The notes: generated by a model not told the origin, from the letters alone. Shown: positions 27,049-36,957, counted from the first letter of the stretch. The stretch is 64,000 nt of DNA from Roseimicrobium gellanilyticum (GCF_003315205.1 NZ_QNRR01000005.1:186001-250000), one strand, 5' to 3'. Program-made: numbers and translations.

Positions 27049-27365
27049 AAGGGCACCCTGTTCCGAGATGTCGCTGGCTCTTCTTCGTCTGACAGCACGC
27101 TGCTGGTCATTGCCGATGGTCGGAAAAACGCCCTGCGATGCCTGTCCAAGGGAGGGGGGATGAATGGAATTTAGTGTAAACAACTGAAATAGAGATGTTT
27201 ATGTTGATTATTCCATCCCTCATGGTGCCAGATACCCGTGTCTCTGGAAGGGATGCGTTTCCTATTTGCCAAGGGCGGGCGATCCGCTAAGCTCCCTGCC
27301 CCCTCGCCGTGCCTGTGTGGTGCGGCGGAGCCCCCACACCCCTGTCCTTCCTCCGTCTTTCGCCC
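27049..27365. other. intergenic region before trigger factor
   Basis: About 320 bp with no ORF I trust; a 93-codon minus-strand frame here is a shadow running into the repeat-protein gene. The stretch probably holds the tig promoter (see 27266-27293). No terminator for the repeat protein is evident. Confidence 0.5.
27266..27293 (+). promoter_or_regulatory. possible sigma-70-type promoter of tig
   Basis: TTGCCA (27266-27271) and TAAGCT (27288-27293) with a 16-base spacer, the same geometry as the candidates for leuD and rpmB. The leader would be about 65 bases. Prediction by eye only. Confidence 0.3.
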
Positions 27366-28712
27366 ATGAACATCACGCTCGAAACCCAGCCGAACTGCCG
27401 CGCCGTCCTGCGCATCGACATCCCTGCTGCCGAGGTCAAAAAGGAACGCGACCGTGTGACGGGTGACTATGCGAAGTTTGCCCGCCTTCCTGGCTTCCGC
27501 CCTGGCAAAGCTCCGAAGGCGGTCGTGGAAAAGAAGTTTGAACCTCAGATCCGTGAAGAACTTGAGAGTGCGCTGGTGCGCAGCGGCTATCAAGAAGCGG
27601 CCAAGCGTGATGACGTGGAGATTCTCAACGTGGTAGATGTGAAGGAGAAGGCGCTTCATGCGGACGACCATTTCACCTTCACCCTTGAGGTGACCACCGC
27701 TCCGACCTTTGAGCTTCCCGAATACAAGGGTATCCAAGTGAAGCTTCCCCGCGTGGAAGTGACGGATGAAGACGTGGAGCACGACCTTCTGCATCTGCGC
27801 GAACGCTACCAGACCTTCCATGATGTGGAAGGCGAAGCGAAGCTCGGCAACTACGTGGTGCTGCATGCCACCGGCGAAGTGAACGGCACGCCCATCGGCG
27901 AGGCTCATCCCGATGCTCCTGCGTTCCTCAAGAAGATTGAAGGCAACTGGTTCGAGCTCACGGAAGAAGAAAACTTCCTGCCCGGTTTCTTCGCCGCCCT
28001 CGTAGGCATCAAGAAGGATGAGGAGCGCGACGTGACCGTCACCCTTGGTGATGATTTCCATTTCGAAGCGCTGCGCGGCCAGACCATCGTGCTGCACGCG
28101 AAGGCCGATGCCGTGAAGGAAGCCCAGGTGCCCGCCCTAGACGAAGACTTCGCCAAGAAGGTCAATCCCGAGTGGGATCTGGAGCGTCTGCGCGGAGAAG
28201 TGCGCATCGCCATCCAGCGCCGTCGCGAGCAGGCTCGTGAAGAGTCCAAGTCCAACCAGGTCATCGCTCACCTCGCCGACCGCCTTGAATTCGAACTGCC
28301 GCAGGACATCGTGAATCGCGAAGCCCAGCGCCGCACCAATGACATCGCCATGAACGCGATGCGCCAGGGCATGGCTCAAGAAGCCATCATGGGAGCCCAG
28401 GACCAGATTGTGAGCGCCGCCACCCAGCAGGCCCGCCAGAACGTGAAGGTCGGCTTCATCCTCGGTGAAGTGGCCAAGAAGGAAAGTCTCACCGTACGTG
28501 AAGAGCAGCTTCGCATGGCGCTTGCCCGCATGGCCGCGCAGCAGCGCGTGACTCCGAAGAAGCTTCTCGCGGATGCCCGCAAGAACGGCCTCATCGAGCG
28601 TCTTCGCGAAGACCTCCTGCTGGAGAACGCTCTTCAGTTCCTGAAGGACAGTGCTGCTGTGGAAGAGACCGAGCCCGAGAAGGAAGACTGCGGCCACGAC
28701 CACAAGCACTAA
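27366..28712 (+). CDS. tig: trigger factor, ribosome-associated chaperone
   Basis: A 448-residue chaperone/peptidyl-prolyl isomerase that binds nascent chains at the ribosome exit tunnel. The ribosome-binding signature is FARLPGFRPGKAPKAVVEKKF (about residues 38-58; canonical GFRxGKxP). The central FKBP-like domain starts at GNYVVLHATGEVNG but is divergent, as in many PVC bacteria, so isomerase activity is uncertain. The C-terminal domain (about 245-420) is the long helical arm region. The tail is acidic and ends with CGHDHKH, a Cys/His-rich end that could bind metal. I chose the ATG at 27366 because the ribosome-binding domain starts there. No clp genes follow; a strong terminator does. Confidence 0.93.
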   Translation: MNITLETQPNCRAVLRIDIPAAEVKKERDRVTGDYAKFARLPGFRPGKAPKAVVEKKFEPQIREELESALVRSGYQEAAKRDDVEILNVVDVKEKALHADDHFTFTLEVTTAPTFELPEYKGIQVKLPRVEVTDEDVEHDLLHLRERYQTFHDVEGEAKLGNYVVLHATGEVNGTPIGEAHPDAPAFLKKIEGNWFELTEEENFLPGFFAALVGIKKDEERDVTVTLGDDFHFEALRGQTIVLHAKADAVKEAQVPALDEDFAKKVNPEWDLERLRGEVRIAIQRRREQAREESKSNQVIAHLADRLEFELPQDIVNREAQRRTNDIAMNAMRQGMAQEAIMGAQDQIVSAATQQARQNVKVGFILGEVAKKESLTVREEQLRMALARMAAQQRVTPKKLLADARKNGLIERLREDLLLENALQFLKDSAAVEETEPEKEDCGHDHKH

Positions 28713-28735
28713 GCCTCAAGCGCTGGTGACTTTTG

Positions 28736-28775
28736 AAAACGCCTCTTTGCGGTGCTGCCGCGAAGAGGCGTTTTT
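28736..28775 (+). terminator. Rho-independent terminator of tig
   Basis: A 14-bp stem (28739-28752 with 28758-28771, one G-U pair), five-base loop and a T-tract, preceded by a matching A-tract; it starts 23 bp after the tig stop. Confidence 0.9.
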
Positions 28776-28824
28776 GTATCAACGAGGCACCGTTTCCCAT
28801 TTCGTCTTGAGCCGCGCCATCCAC

Positions 28825-28918
28825 CCGCGACCAGCGGTCGCAGCCAATAGTGGCTGTCTGGGGGCGCTATTGCTGTTCGGCGGGTGGCTCAGGTTGTGGC
28901 TGCGACCGTTGGTCGCGG
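28825..28918. repeat. REPIN-like inverted-repeat element, copy A
   Basis: Two 22-base arms (28825-28846 and 28897-28918) are inverted complements with one mismatch, around a 50-base centre. Each arm itself contains a short palindrome (GCGACC-AGC-GGTCGC). The left arm is identical to the left arm of the element at 48510-48607, while the centres are unrelated. It sits between the converging tig and M19-like genes. No transposase of the RAYT type is in the window. Confidence 0.85.
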
Positions 28919-28967
28919 TGCAGCGGAGCCATCCCTGACTCAAGACCACGACCTTTTCTGAAGCGCG

Positions 28968-30356
28968 CTAAGCCGCCGCGACCGCATTCGCCTTCAGTAC
29001 GCGCATCACGTTTTCACCAAGCACCTTGCGAATGGCTTCGTCGGAGTGTCCGCGCATGACCATGCCCAGGGTGAAGATGGGCCAGTTCGTCCACGCGATG
29101 GATTGATCCATCTCCAGCGTGGTCTGGAAGTCATCTTTCGGCCACAGATGTTCCCAGCGATCTCCCGCGCCGCCAAGCGGTGAGGAACCATCGGGGCGTT
29201 TCTTGATCTTCAATCGTTCCTCCTTGTCGAAGCGGGACACATAGGCTGTGTCCACACCGATGGCGGTGTATTGCGCGCCGAATTTCTTAATCATGTGATC
29301 CAGGTGGTCGAGCAGCGCATTGATATCGCCTGAGCCGCCGAGGAAGCGGGGAATGCAGCACATACCCACGAGTCCGTCGGTATCGCAGATGGCCTTGATC
29401 ACGGCATCCGGCTTGCCACGGAAGTGGCGGTACACATCGGCACAAGAAGTGTGGCTCGCGACCATGGGTTTGCTTGAGGCCCTGGCCGCATCGCCCGCGG
29501 TCTTCCAGCCGCTGTGGGCGACATCCACGATCACACCGGTGCGGTTCATCTCTGCCACCGCTGCGTGGCCGAAGTCGCTCAAGCCTCCGTCGTGCGGTTC
29601 GCCTGCGCCATCGCCGATGGGATTGCGGCGGTTGTAGGTGAGGTGCATCATGCGAATACCCAGCTCATGGAATACCGGGATGAAGCGCAGCTCGTCCTTG
29701 GTGCTCTCCCACTCCTGGCGCAGGGGCACTCCATTGCCGGTGAAGCAAAGGCCCACATGCCCTGCCTTCTTCACGGCCAGCGCGTCCTCGACCGTCACCA
29801 CCTTGGTGAGCTGTGGCTTCATCATGTCTGTCGCATGCGTGAAATGCGCGAGCCGCTTGATGAGCCGGAGCGGGTCGCTGCCTTCCTCGCCTGCATTCTG
29901 GAACACCACCGCAACCCCGGCGGCATGGAAGGTGTCAAAGAACTCCTTGCGTTCCCGCTCGCTGGTGGCTCCGCGATTCATGGACATGGACTCACGCAGG
30001 TCGGCAAGTTCATCTCGCGATGCGCCTGAGGCCATGGCCTGGCTGATGCGTTCTCCATCGATGGCGAAGCGTGGAGCGAAGCCGTAGGATTCAAACACCA
30101 GTGACTGGAAGTGCAGCTCCCAGGCATGCTCGATCTGGGCCTGCGTGGGCTTGAGGATGTTCAGCGCGACTTCGCGGGCCTTGTCGATCACGGGATTACC
30201 CGTCATCCAGATCTTCCTGGCATCCTCACCGCGCACGTGAATGTGGAGTCCGCCCGCCAGGGCGACGAGTGGCAGGCGCTGCAACAGCGAGCGGCGGCTC
30301 AGGCTGCGGGATGAAGGAATATGGGATGACGAGACGGGAGGTGGAGTGCTCTTCAC
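28968..30356 (-). CDS. membrane-dipeptidase (M19)-family exported protein with altered metal ligands
   Basis: A 462-residue exported TIM-barrel protein. A twin-Arg-type leader (SLSRRSLLQRLPLVALAGG, about 18-36) precedes a body resembling renal/microbial dipeptidase: GIRMMHLTYNRRNPIGDG, VDVAHSG, MVASHTS, and TAIGVD late in the chain. These supply both His ligands of the usual binuclear zinc site. The early H-x-D motif is absent, and the position of the bridging Glu reads LCFTGNG, so the site looks incomplete. True dipeptidase activity is therefore doubtful. It starts at a GTG that overlaps the upstream DUF1501 stop (GTGA, 30353-30356), showing tight translational coupling. It is the last gene of the five-gene operon. 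Confidence 0.8.
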   Translation of the reverse strand: MKSTPPPVSSSHIPSSRSLSRRSLLQRLPLVALAGGLHIHVRGEDARKIWMTGNPVIDKAREVALNILKPTQAQIEHAWELHFQSLVFESYGFAPRFAIDGERISQAMASGASRDELADLRESMSMNRGATSERERKEFFDTFHAAGVAVVFQNAGEEGSDPLRLIKRLAHFTHATDMMKPQLTKVVTVEDALAVKKAGHVGLCFTGNGVPLRQEWESTKDELRFIPVFHELGIRMMHLTYNRRNPIGDGAGEPHDGGLSDFGHAAVAEMNRTGVIVDVAHSGWKTAGDAARASSKPMVASHTSCADVYRHFRGKPDAVIKAICDTDGLVGMCCIPRFLGGSGDINALLDHLDHMIKKFGAQYTAIGVDTAYVSRFDKEERLKIKKRPDGSSPLGGAGDRWEHLWPKDDFQTTLEMDQSIAWTNWPIFTLGMVMRGHSDEAIRKVLGENVMRVLKANAVAAA

Positions 30357-31774
30357 GCGATCAGTTCGGGGATGGGTTTGCCATGATCCACGATCGGTGT
30401 GGGGCGCCCGTTGAAGTCGTTGATGGTGATCTTGGAAGAGTCGATGCCCAGGTGGTGGTAGATCGTCGCAAGGAAGTCTCCCGGGCCGCAGGGGCGCTCG
30501 ATGACGTCTTCCCCGCGCTTGTCTGTGGCGCCGATGATGCCGCCCGTCTGGATGCCACCACCGGCCCAGATGTTCGAGAAAGCGCGCGGCCAGTGGTCGC
30601 GACCCGGTTGCAGTGTGCCTGCAGGCGCGCTGGCATCGCCAGCGCCGGTGCTGCGATCAAAGCTGATCTTCGGCGTGCGGCCGAATTCTCCCGTCACCAC
30701 CACGAGCACCTTCTTGCCGAGGCCTCGTTCGTAGATGTCCTCAATGAGAGCGGAGACGGCCTGGTCGTAGTTCTTCATGCGGAAGCGCAGACCATCGAAC
30801 ACGTGATGATTCACCGCATGGTCATCCCAGTTTTGCACACGACCACAGAGAGGGCCGCTAAGACTGCTGGTGACGATCTCCACGCCGGACTCCACAAGAC
30901 GGCGGGCGAGGAGGAGTTGCTGTCCCCAGCGATTGCGTCCGTAGCGATCGCGTGTGCGTGCATCTTCACGGCTGAGGTCAAAGGCATCACGCGTCTGCGG
31001 ATTGGTGAGCAAGGTCATGGCCTGCTGCTCGAACTGATCGAGCGCGCCGAGTTCGCCTTCGCGATCAAAGGCACGCTCCATGCGATCCAGATTCTTGCGC
31101 AAGGCGATGCGATCGTTCAGACGGCGTGTTTCCGCTTCGTCGGAGAGACCAATGTTCGGCACCTGGAAATTGGGGCGGCTCGGATCATCCGTGACCGAGA
31201 AGGGCGAGTATGCATCGCCGAGATACGCCGGGCCGTTGTATTCCAGCGGGGGATTCACGCCCACGTAGTTGGGCAGGGGATTGCTGCGACCGCCTGCCTT
31301 GTTGCGCAGGTAATAGGCAACGGACATCCAGTCGGGAAGACGCGGCTTGGGCTTGTCGCGTTCGTCCGAATCACCCGAGAGCATCTGCATGGACCCGGCA
31401 GGATGCCCGCCTGCTTTCTGGTTCATGGAGCGCAGCACGGTGAACTTGTCCGCGATGCGCGCCTGCATCGGCATGAGCTCGGTGAAGTGCAGCCCCGGAA
31501 CCTTGGTGGGAATGGTGCTGAAGGGGCCGCGGTACTCACTGCCGATTTCCGGCTTGGGATCGTAGGTGTCGATGTGTGAGAGACCTCCGGGAAGCCAAAC
31601 CATGATCACGGCAGTGCGCTCGCTCGCGGGTTTCAAAGCATTCTCCGCGCGCAGCTTGAGCAAGCCCGGCCAGCCGAGTGAGGCAAAACCCGCAAGCCCG
31701 ATCTGCATGAATCCCCTACGGCCCATGGGACCGGCGCAGCGCACGATGGAGGGTGGTTGGATGATGGAGGACAT
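30353..31774 (-). CDS. exported DUF1501 protein
   Basis: A 473-residue member of the DUF1501 family, abundant in planctomycetes and verrucomicrobia. A twin-Arg signal (MGRRGFMQIGLAGFASLGW) lies near residues 17-36. The body has the sulfatase/alkaline-phosphatase-like landmarks of the family: VIMVWLPGGLSHIDTYDPKPE, FTVLRSMNQKAGGHPAGSMQMLSG, GEFGRTPKI and GRDHWPRAFSNIWAGGGI, with Asp/His residues typical of a metal site. Members nearly always neighbour DUF1549/DUF1553 proteins, as here. Biochemical activity is not established. The stop overlaps the start of the M19-like gene by four bases, and 36 bp separate it from the WD40/cytochrome gene upstream. Confidence 0.92.
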   Translation of the reverse strand: MSSIIQPPSIVRCAGPMGRRGFMQIGLAGFASLGWPGLLKLRAENALKPASERTAVIMVWLPGGLSHIDTYDPKPEIGSEYRGPFSTIPTKVPGLHFTELMPMQARIADKFTVLRSMNQKAGGHPAGSMQMLSGDSDERDKPKPRLPDWMSVAYYLRNKAGGRSNPLPNYVGVNPPLEYNGPAYLGDAYSPFSVTDDPSRPNFQVPNIGLSDEAETRRLNDRIALRKNLDRMERAFDREGELGALDQFEQQAMTLLTNPQTRDAFDLSREDARTRDRYGRNRWGQQLLLARRLVESGVEIVTSSLSGPLCGRVQNWDDHAVNHHVFDGLRFRMKNYDQAVSALIEDIYERGLGKKVLVVVTGEFGRTPKISFDRSTGAGDASAPAGTLQPGRDHWPRAFSNIWAGGGIQTGGIIGATDKRGEDVIERPCGPGDFLATIYHHLGIDSSKITINDFNGRPTPIVDHGKPIPELIA

Positions 31775-31810
31775 GATGGACGTGGGTTCGGGGTCGGGTC
31801 GGGTGATTTT

Positions 31811-34642
31811 TTACGGAGTGCTGGCTGGGTTGCCGCCGAATACAGCGAGCTCCTTGCCGCTGGCGCCATCCCAGATGCGTAGCACACTGTCTTCACCGCC
31901 GGCGACGATGAGTGTGCCGTCTGGCGTGCTGGCGGCGGACTGCATGAAATCGGGGAGTCGGGACATGGCACGCACCTCGCTGCCGCTGTCATTCACGATG
32001 CGCACGAGGTTGTCGCCGGACGACGTGACGATCTTGCTGGTGGCACCGATGAACTGCAAAGAAGTGACCTCCTTGGTCCAGCCCTGAATCTTCTTGATGC
32101 GCTCACCCATGGCCATGTCCCACGTGGTCACGATGCCATCCGCTCCCGCGGAGGCGAGCACGCGGCCGTCGGCGCGGAAGGCGATTCCCATGACATGATG
32201 CGTGTGGCCCTCGAAGAGGTTCACGCGCTTACGGCTCGAGATTTCAGTGACGCGGGCGATCTTGTCCGCAGCACCAGATGCCAGGAGCTTGCCGTCTGGC
32301 GAGAAGTCGAGACACAGCACGGTGTCGTCATGATGCTCTTTCCATGTGTGCAGGACATTTCCTGAAGCGACATCGAAGATGTTGATATCTCCCGAGCGTG
32401 AAGGCTCGCCACTGCCCGTGGCCAGCATCTTGCCATCCGGGCTGAAGCGCACGGCATTCACGCGATCCGCGAAAAAGGCGCCATCCTTGCCTTTGTCCAG
32501 CACACGCTCCAGCTTCCATGAGTCCGGCTGGTTGAGCTTCATCGAAGCGCCATTCGAAGCCGAGGCGATAAAGGTGCCGTCCGCTTGAGCGGTGATGTTG
32601 GTGGGAGCAAAGCCCTGGCTGATGGATTGCGAAACCAACGCACTGGAAGAGATGGCCCACACACTGCAGGTGCCATCACTGGAGGTCGTGGCGAGCAGCT
32701 GGGCGTCCCGCGAGAAACGAACCGTGACGGTGCCTGCACCCGGTTTGGTGAGAGAAGCCTTCGCCGCGGTGAGATCTGCCGTCGCCTGATCCTGTGCTTT
32801 TTTTGCCACATCAATCGCAGCATTGGCAGCCGTGAGTTCCTGGGTGTTGCGCACCTTGGTATCGCTGATGCGTTTCTCCTCCGCCTGTGCATCCTTGATG
32901 TTTTGCTCTGCGGCGCTGAGTGCTGCCTGGGCGGACGTCTCTGCCTTCACCGCCGTGTCATATTTCTCCTGGGCTGCGACGCGTTCTTTCTCCAAGGCAG
33001 CATCTGCTTTGCCGTCCGTGGTGCCCGAGGTCAATTTCGCTGAGGCTTCGTCCAATGCCTTTTTCGCTGCTGCTGCCGCTTCTTGTGCGGGTGGCAGGGC
33101 CTTCTGCTTCTCTGGCAGGGACTTCTTCACCGAGTCGATGGTTTCGTTGGCCTTCTTGAGCAGTTCATCCAGTGCCTTGTTCTGCGCTTCCAGCTTCGTG
33201 ACTTGGGAACGCTGATACTCCTGCTCCAGCGCCTGCCGCGCGATCGCAAGGTCCAGTTCGGTGATGCGACGGGAGGTGGGGAGGCTTCCGCGCAACTCTG
33301 CTGCTTGTTTGTTTGTCGCGAGATCCCAAATGCGAACGGCGCCGTCGCTCGTACCGCAGGCCAGCTGCTTTCCATCGGAGGAGAGGTCCAGACTTTGTAC
33401 GGCAGGGATGGGCAGCTCACGGAGAACCTTGGCTTCGGTGATGCTCCACAGGCGCACTTTGCCGTCGTTGCTTGCGACAAACAGCTGGTCGGTGGCAGGT
33501 CCGGCAATGATGGATGTGATGGTTCCCGCGGCTCCCTTAAGGTCTTTGCCCTTCACGAGGGGCGAGTTGCTGTCTGCGGGGAGTGCCCATGCGCGCATGA
33601 TTCCATCTGCGCCCGCAGTGATGATCGATTTGCCGTCTTGAGACCACGCCAGCTTTTGAAGCCCTGCGATGGTCACAGGCAGAGCCTTTGCAGTACCGTC
33701 TTGAAGACTCCAAACCTGGAGCATGTCATTCCCCGAATGGATGGCGAGCAGAGTGCCCTCTCGTGAGGCCTCGATCTGCTTTACCTCAGTGCTTCCAAGG
33801 TTACCTGCCTTCTTCACCACAGAGCCATCCGCAGCTTTCAGCAGAAGCACATCGCCGCTCTTGTTCACGGCGACGAGATGTTCACCATTCGGGGTGGCTT
33901 CACAAATGGTGATGTTGAGCGCAGCATCAGGATGACGCGGAACGGCTGCAGCGCTGGCTTCACGCTTCCAGATGTTCACTTCGCGGAAACTTCCGGACGC
34001 GAGACGGGTGCCATCCGGACTGAAATCGAGTGTCTGCACCAAGGCGCGGTGCGCGGAGGCATCTTTTGCTTTTCCGTCAGAGAGCTTGCTGATGAATTTT
34101 CTCTGCGCGAGATCGTAGAGGAAGATCTGGTTCGATCTTCCGCAGGCGGCGTAGCGTCCGTCACGGGTCATCGCAACCGTGTAGATAGGATCCACACTGG
34201 CCGAAGGCGACGTGAGTACCACGTGCCGCTCTTGCTGTACAGAGTCCTTCGCGCCCTGATCGATCCAAGCCTTCAGTATCTCCAGTTCAGCTGGCGTGAG
34301 ATCCACGGCGCCGGACTTGTTGTTCTTCGGCGGCATCTCCATGTCCTCTTTGTGCTGAGACGCGAGGACAATGAGACTCTCCGCACTTTTGCCGGGGACA
34401 ATGCTGGGGCCGGAGTCACCGCCCTTTTTCATGAGCTCGGGCGTCTCCATATTCAGCCCGGCTTTCGTGGTGGTCTTGTTGTGGCAGGAAATGCAGTTCG
34501 CCTTCAGGAAGGGGAAGACATCCTGATAGAAGTCCGGCGTGGTTGCCTGGAGTGTGGCCGTGGCTTGCAGCACCGCAGCATGCACCACCAATGCGGCCAG
34601 ATGCCGGGGGCGCTTCAACTGCGATGGGAATCGAACCTTCAT
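31811..34642 (-). CDS. exported planctomycete-type cytochrome c / WD40 protein with central coiled coil
   Basis: A 943-residue exported protein. A signal segment (about 15-33) is followed by a single planctomycete-type cytochrome domain with haem motif CISCH (residues ~51-55) and a downstream MPPKNNK loop whose Met may be the axial ligand. Next come several WD40 repeats (about 150-430; GTRLASGSFREVNIWKRE, GKQLACGTSDGAVRIWDLA), then a long Ala/Lys/Glu-rich coiled coil (about 450-660), then more WD40 repeats (about 680-935; GKLLASGAADKIARV, DGIVTTWDMAMGE). The layout suggests a haem protein on a scaffold of two propellers joined by a rod. It lies 8 bp downstream of the PPC gene. Confidence 0.9.
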   Translation of the reverse strand: MKVRFPSQLKRPRHLAALVVHAAVLQATATLQATTPDFYQDVFPFLKANCISCHNKTTTKAGLNMETPELMKKGGDSGPSIVPGKSAESLIVLASQHKEDMEMPPKNNKSGAVDLTPAELEILKAWIDQGAKDSVQQERHVVLTSPSASVDPIYTVAMTRDGRYAACGRSNQIFLYDLAQRKFISKLSDGKAKDASAHRALVQTLDFSPDGTRLASGSFREVNIWKREASAAAVPRHPDAALNITICEATPNGEHLVAVNKSGDVLLLKAADGSVVKKAGNLGSTEVKQIEASREGTLLAIHSGNDMLQVWSLQDGTAKALPVTIAGLQKLAWSQDGKSIITAGADGIMRAWALPADSNSPLVKGKDLKGAAGTITSIIAGPATDQLFVASNDGKVRLWSITEAKVLRELPIPAVQSLDLSSDGKQLACGTSDGAVRIWDLATNKQAAELRGSLPTSRRITELDLAIARQALEQEYQRSQVTKLEAQNKALDELLKKANETIDSVKKSLPEKQKALPPAQEAAAAAKKALDEASAKLTSGTTDGKADAALEKERVAAQEKYDTAVKAETSAQAALSAAEQNIKDAQAEEKRISDTKVRNTQELTAANAAIDVAKKAQDQATADLTAAKASLTKPGAGTVTVRFSRDAQLLATTSSDGTCSVWAISSSALVSQSISQGFAPTNITAQADGTFIASASNGASMKLNQPDSWKLERVLDKGKDGAFFADRVNAVRFSPDGKMLATGSGEPSRSGDINIFDVASGNVLHTWKEHHDDTVLCLDFSPDGKLLASGAADKIARVTEISSRKRVNLFEGHTHHVMGIAFRADGRVLASAGADGIVTTWDMAMGERIKKIQGWTKEVTSLQFIGATSKIVTSSGDNLVRIVNDSGSEVRAMSRLPDFMQSAASTPDGTLIVAGGEDSVLRIWDGASGKELAVFGGNPASTP

Positions 34643-34650
34643 GAGATGAG

Positions 34651-36942
34651 TCAGGCCTTGGGCGATGCCACTACGGCTGGAGTTGCGGGTGCGGCTGGCT
34701 TCACGGAAATGCGGATGGGGCGGGAGACAATGATGTCCACGGTGTCCTTCGGTGTGGCGGTGGTGGTGGCGGCCTTCATGCGGGTGCTGGCCTGGGTCAT
34801 CATCGCTTCCGCCTGCCTTTGCTTTTCAGTGGCGGACTTGAGAGCGCCAGCCATCTCGCTCTTCTTTTCAGCAGGCGCGTTGGCGGCTTCATCGCTGAGC
34901 TTCTTGGTGCTGGCCGTGAGAGCGACGAGCTCCTGTTCAGCCTTCTTCTGCTCGGATTCTGCGGTTTTCACACCCTCCGGATTGTAGCGATACTTGCTCA
35001 CGGCGCTGCCATACAAGGCGATCGTGTAGTCGCCTGGAGTCGTCTTCATGGTGGCGAGGTCCAGTACCAAGTCTGCACCGGCGGCTTTGATGGGAAGGTC
35101 GACCTCCTTCACGGTGCCGAGGGGCGTGGCATAAGCTTTGAGCTTGAGCACGCCATCGGTGAATTCATTTCGCCAGGCGGCTTTGAGAGGGATCTTCAAC
35201 GTCTGACCTGCGGTTGCCTCCCAAACCTTTTCCTCCGCCGCCGCGATGGTGACTGGCGCGGCCTCGGAGTCCGTCACGGATACAGGCACGTCCGCCATGA
35301 GTCGCGGGCTGGGAATCTCCTGTTTCCCATCCTTTGATGCCCACTCCATGGATGCCACACGGCAGGGACGCGTGATCTTGATTCCGTCGATTTGTGCGGA
35401 GCCCATCATCTCCGCGACAGAGAAGGCCGCCTTCGCATCCGTGTCCGCACTGATGATCATCCAGCCCTGCACTTTGCCTGCGGGAATCTTCAACCCCGTG
35501 GCAGTCACGCCGGGTGGCAAGTTCTTCATCTCAAGTTCGATGTCGCCATCGAATCCATCGCGGCGAATGGCCACGACTTCGAAGGCCACACTTGCTCCAG
35601 CACGGAGTGCGATGGGTTTGGAGAGGGCGTTGCGATCGCCATTGCGCAGGGTCATGTGCACGGCCCAGGCAGCGAGGGAGAAGTCTGGCGCCGCCTGACG
35701 CACGAGAAGACGGTAGATATTTCCGGGTTCGTTGCGCGTGCCGCCGAAGAGATCGCGCACAGCGAGGCGATAGATGCCATCTTCTTTGATTTCCACTTTG
35801 CCAAGAACATCTGGTGAACCTGCGTCGTAGGGAGGTCCATCGTAGGAATATCCGTTGCTGGAGAGCTTCATGGGGCTCGCGATGTCATACAGCTCGGCCA
35901 CATCCGTGAGTGTCTCCTTCTCGCCATCCTTGGTGACGCGTTGGACAAGCACGAAGGGATCCGTGTCGAGACCGAGACGTTCAGAGGCAACTTCCACCCA
36001 CCACACCTCTCCTTTCCTTGCGGAGAATTCATAGGTATCCACATCTGCCGCGGGGAAGAAGCTGCCTGCGCCATCGTAGGGAAGCGTGATCTTCTGCACT
36101 TGGGCAGGCAGGTTGTTCGGCTCGGTTTCTTTGGAAGGAGATGTGGCCGCGAGATCTTGTGGTGGCCAGGACATGGCGCTTACCATCTGTGTCGCTGGCT
36201 GGCGCGGCGCGGGCTCATCGCCAGGGACTTCGACCAGTGAGAGACGATAAAAGTGATCCGCGCCGCCTTTGAAGGTGAGGGCGTGCACCTTGATGATGCA
36301 GTTCCCATCTTCCTTCGGAGTGAAGTCCAGCACGCCGCCGGTGCGATTCACGAGAAGGTCGCGGCCCTGTGCATCAGCGATGATGACCACGGGACGCAGC
36401 TTCGAGTCGATGCCCACCGCTGCACAGTCGACGGCCACACGCTTTCCTTTCACGGCCTGGAATGCATAGTAGTCCACGGCCTTCGCGGTCATGGTGGCGT
36501 TGCAGATGGCATTCGTGGGAAGTGCCATGGCAGTTTCCAACGTGGTGTTCGGCTTGGAGCGCGTGAGTTCCTGCACCTTGCTGACAGAGAACGCGCGTGC
36601 GGAGGAAACGCCCAGTCGCGAGGTTACACGCGCATCATAGACGCCCACGGGTGCATCTGCGGCGATGTTCACGAGGAACTTGCCCTCCACACTTTTTCCT
36701 TCTGCATTGAGCACTGGCTTCGCGGTGATCTTCGGCGTGGAGAAAGTGAGCGCGCTGATGTCTTCCAGATTCTCGCCCGTGATGGTCACCTCCACATCCG
36801 TGCCTGCCTGGCCACCCATGGGCATGGTGGTGAGAAGACGCGGTGCGGGAAGGCATACCTGTTGGGCCGTGAGCATCGCAGGGATGCTGAGGGCAGCCAG
36901 GCCCAGCGCACAGGGCAATGCAGTCTTGAACTTCCGGAACAT
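34651..36942 (-). CDS. exported multi-domain protein with PPC-like beta domains
   Basis: A 763-residue exported protein with a Sec signal (about 1-26). An N-terminal IPT/TIG-like beta domain (GGQAGTDVEVTITGENLEDI, about 43-110) is followed by pre-peptidase C-terminal (PPC)-like domains (DYYAFQAVKGKRVAVDC, about 155-230; VDTYEFSARKGEVWWVEV, about 295-320) common in exported planctomycete/verrucomicrobial proteins. The C-terminal third is beta-rich, then a Lys/Glu/Ala-rich helix (about 665-725). No catalytic domain is visible, so it is probably a structural or binding partner of its operon neighbours. It lies 15 bp after the DUF1549/DUF1553 gene. Confidence 0.82.
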   Translation of the reverse strand: MFRKFKTALPCALGLAALSIPAMLTAQQVCLPAPRLLTTMPMGGQAGTDVEVTITGENLEDISALTFSTPKITAKPVLNAEGKSVEGKFLVNIAADAPVGVYDARVTSRLGVSSARAFSVSKVQELTRSKPNTTLETAMALPTNAICNATMTAKAVDYYAFQAVKGKRVAVDCAAVGIDSKLRPVVIIADAQGRDLLVNRTGGVLDFTPKEDGNCIIKVHALTFKGGADHFYRLSLVEVPGDEPAPRQPATQMVSAMSWPPQDLAATSPSKETEPNNLPAQVQKITLPYDGAGSFFPAADVDTYEFSARKGEVWWVEVASERLGLDTDPFVLVQRVTKDGEKETLTDVAELYDIASPMKLSSNGYSYDGPPYDAGSPDVLGKVEIKEDGIYRLAVRDLFGGTRNEPGNIYRLLVRQAAPDFSLAAWAVHMTLRNGDRNALSKPIALRAGASVAFEVVAIRRDGFDGDIELEMKNLPPGVTATGLKIPAGKVQGWMIISADTDAKAAFSVAEMMGSAQIDGIKITRPCRVASMEWASKDGKQEIPSPRLMADVPVSVTDSEAAPVTIAAAEEKVWEATAGQTLKIPLKAAWRNEFTDGVLKLKAYATPLGTVKEVDLPIKAAGADLVLDLATMKTTPGDYTIALYGSAVSKYRYNPEGVKTAESEQKKAEQELVALTASTKKLSDEAANAPAEKKSEMAGALKSATEKQRQAEAMMTQASTRMKAATTTATPKDTVDIIVSRPIRISVKPAAPATPAVVASPKA

Positions 36943-36957
36943 GATGGGAAGGAACGG

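Noticed and set aside
30269-31579. A 436-codon plus-strand ORF opposite the DUF1501 gene
   Set aside because: Shadow of a well-recognised gene; no motif or start signal.
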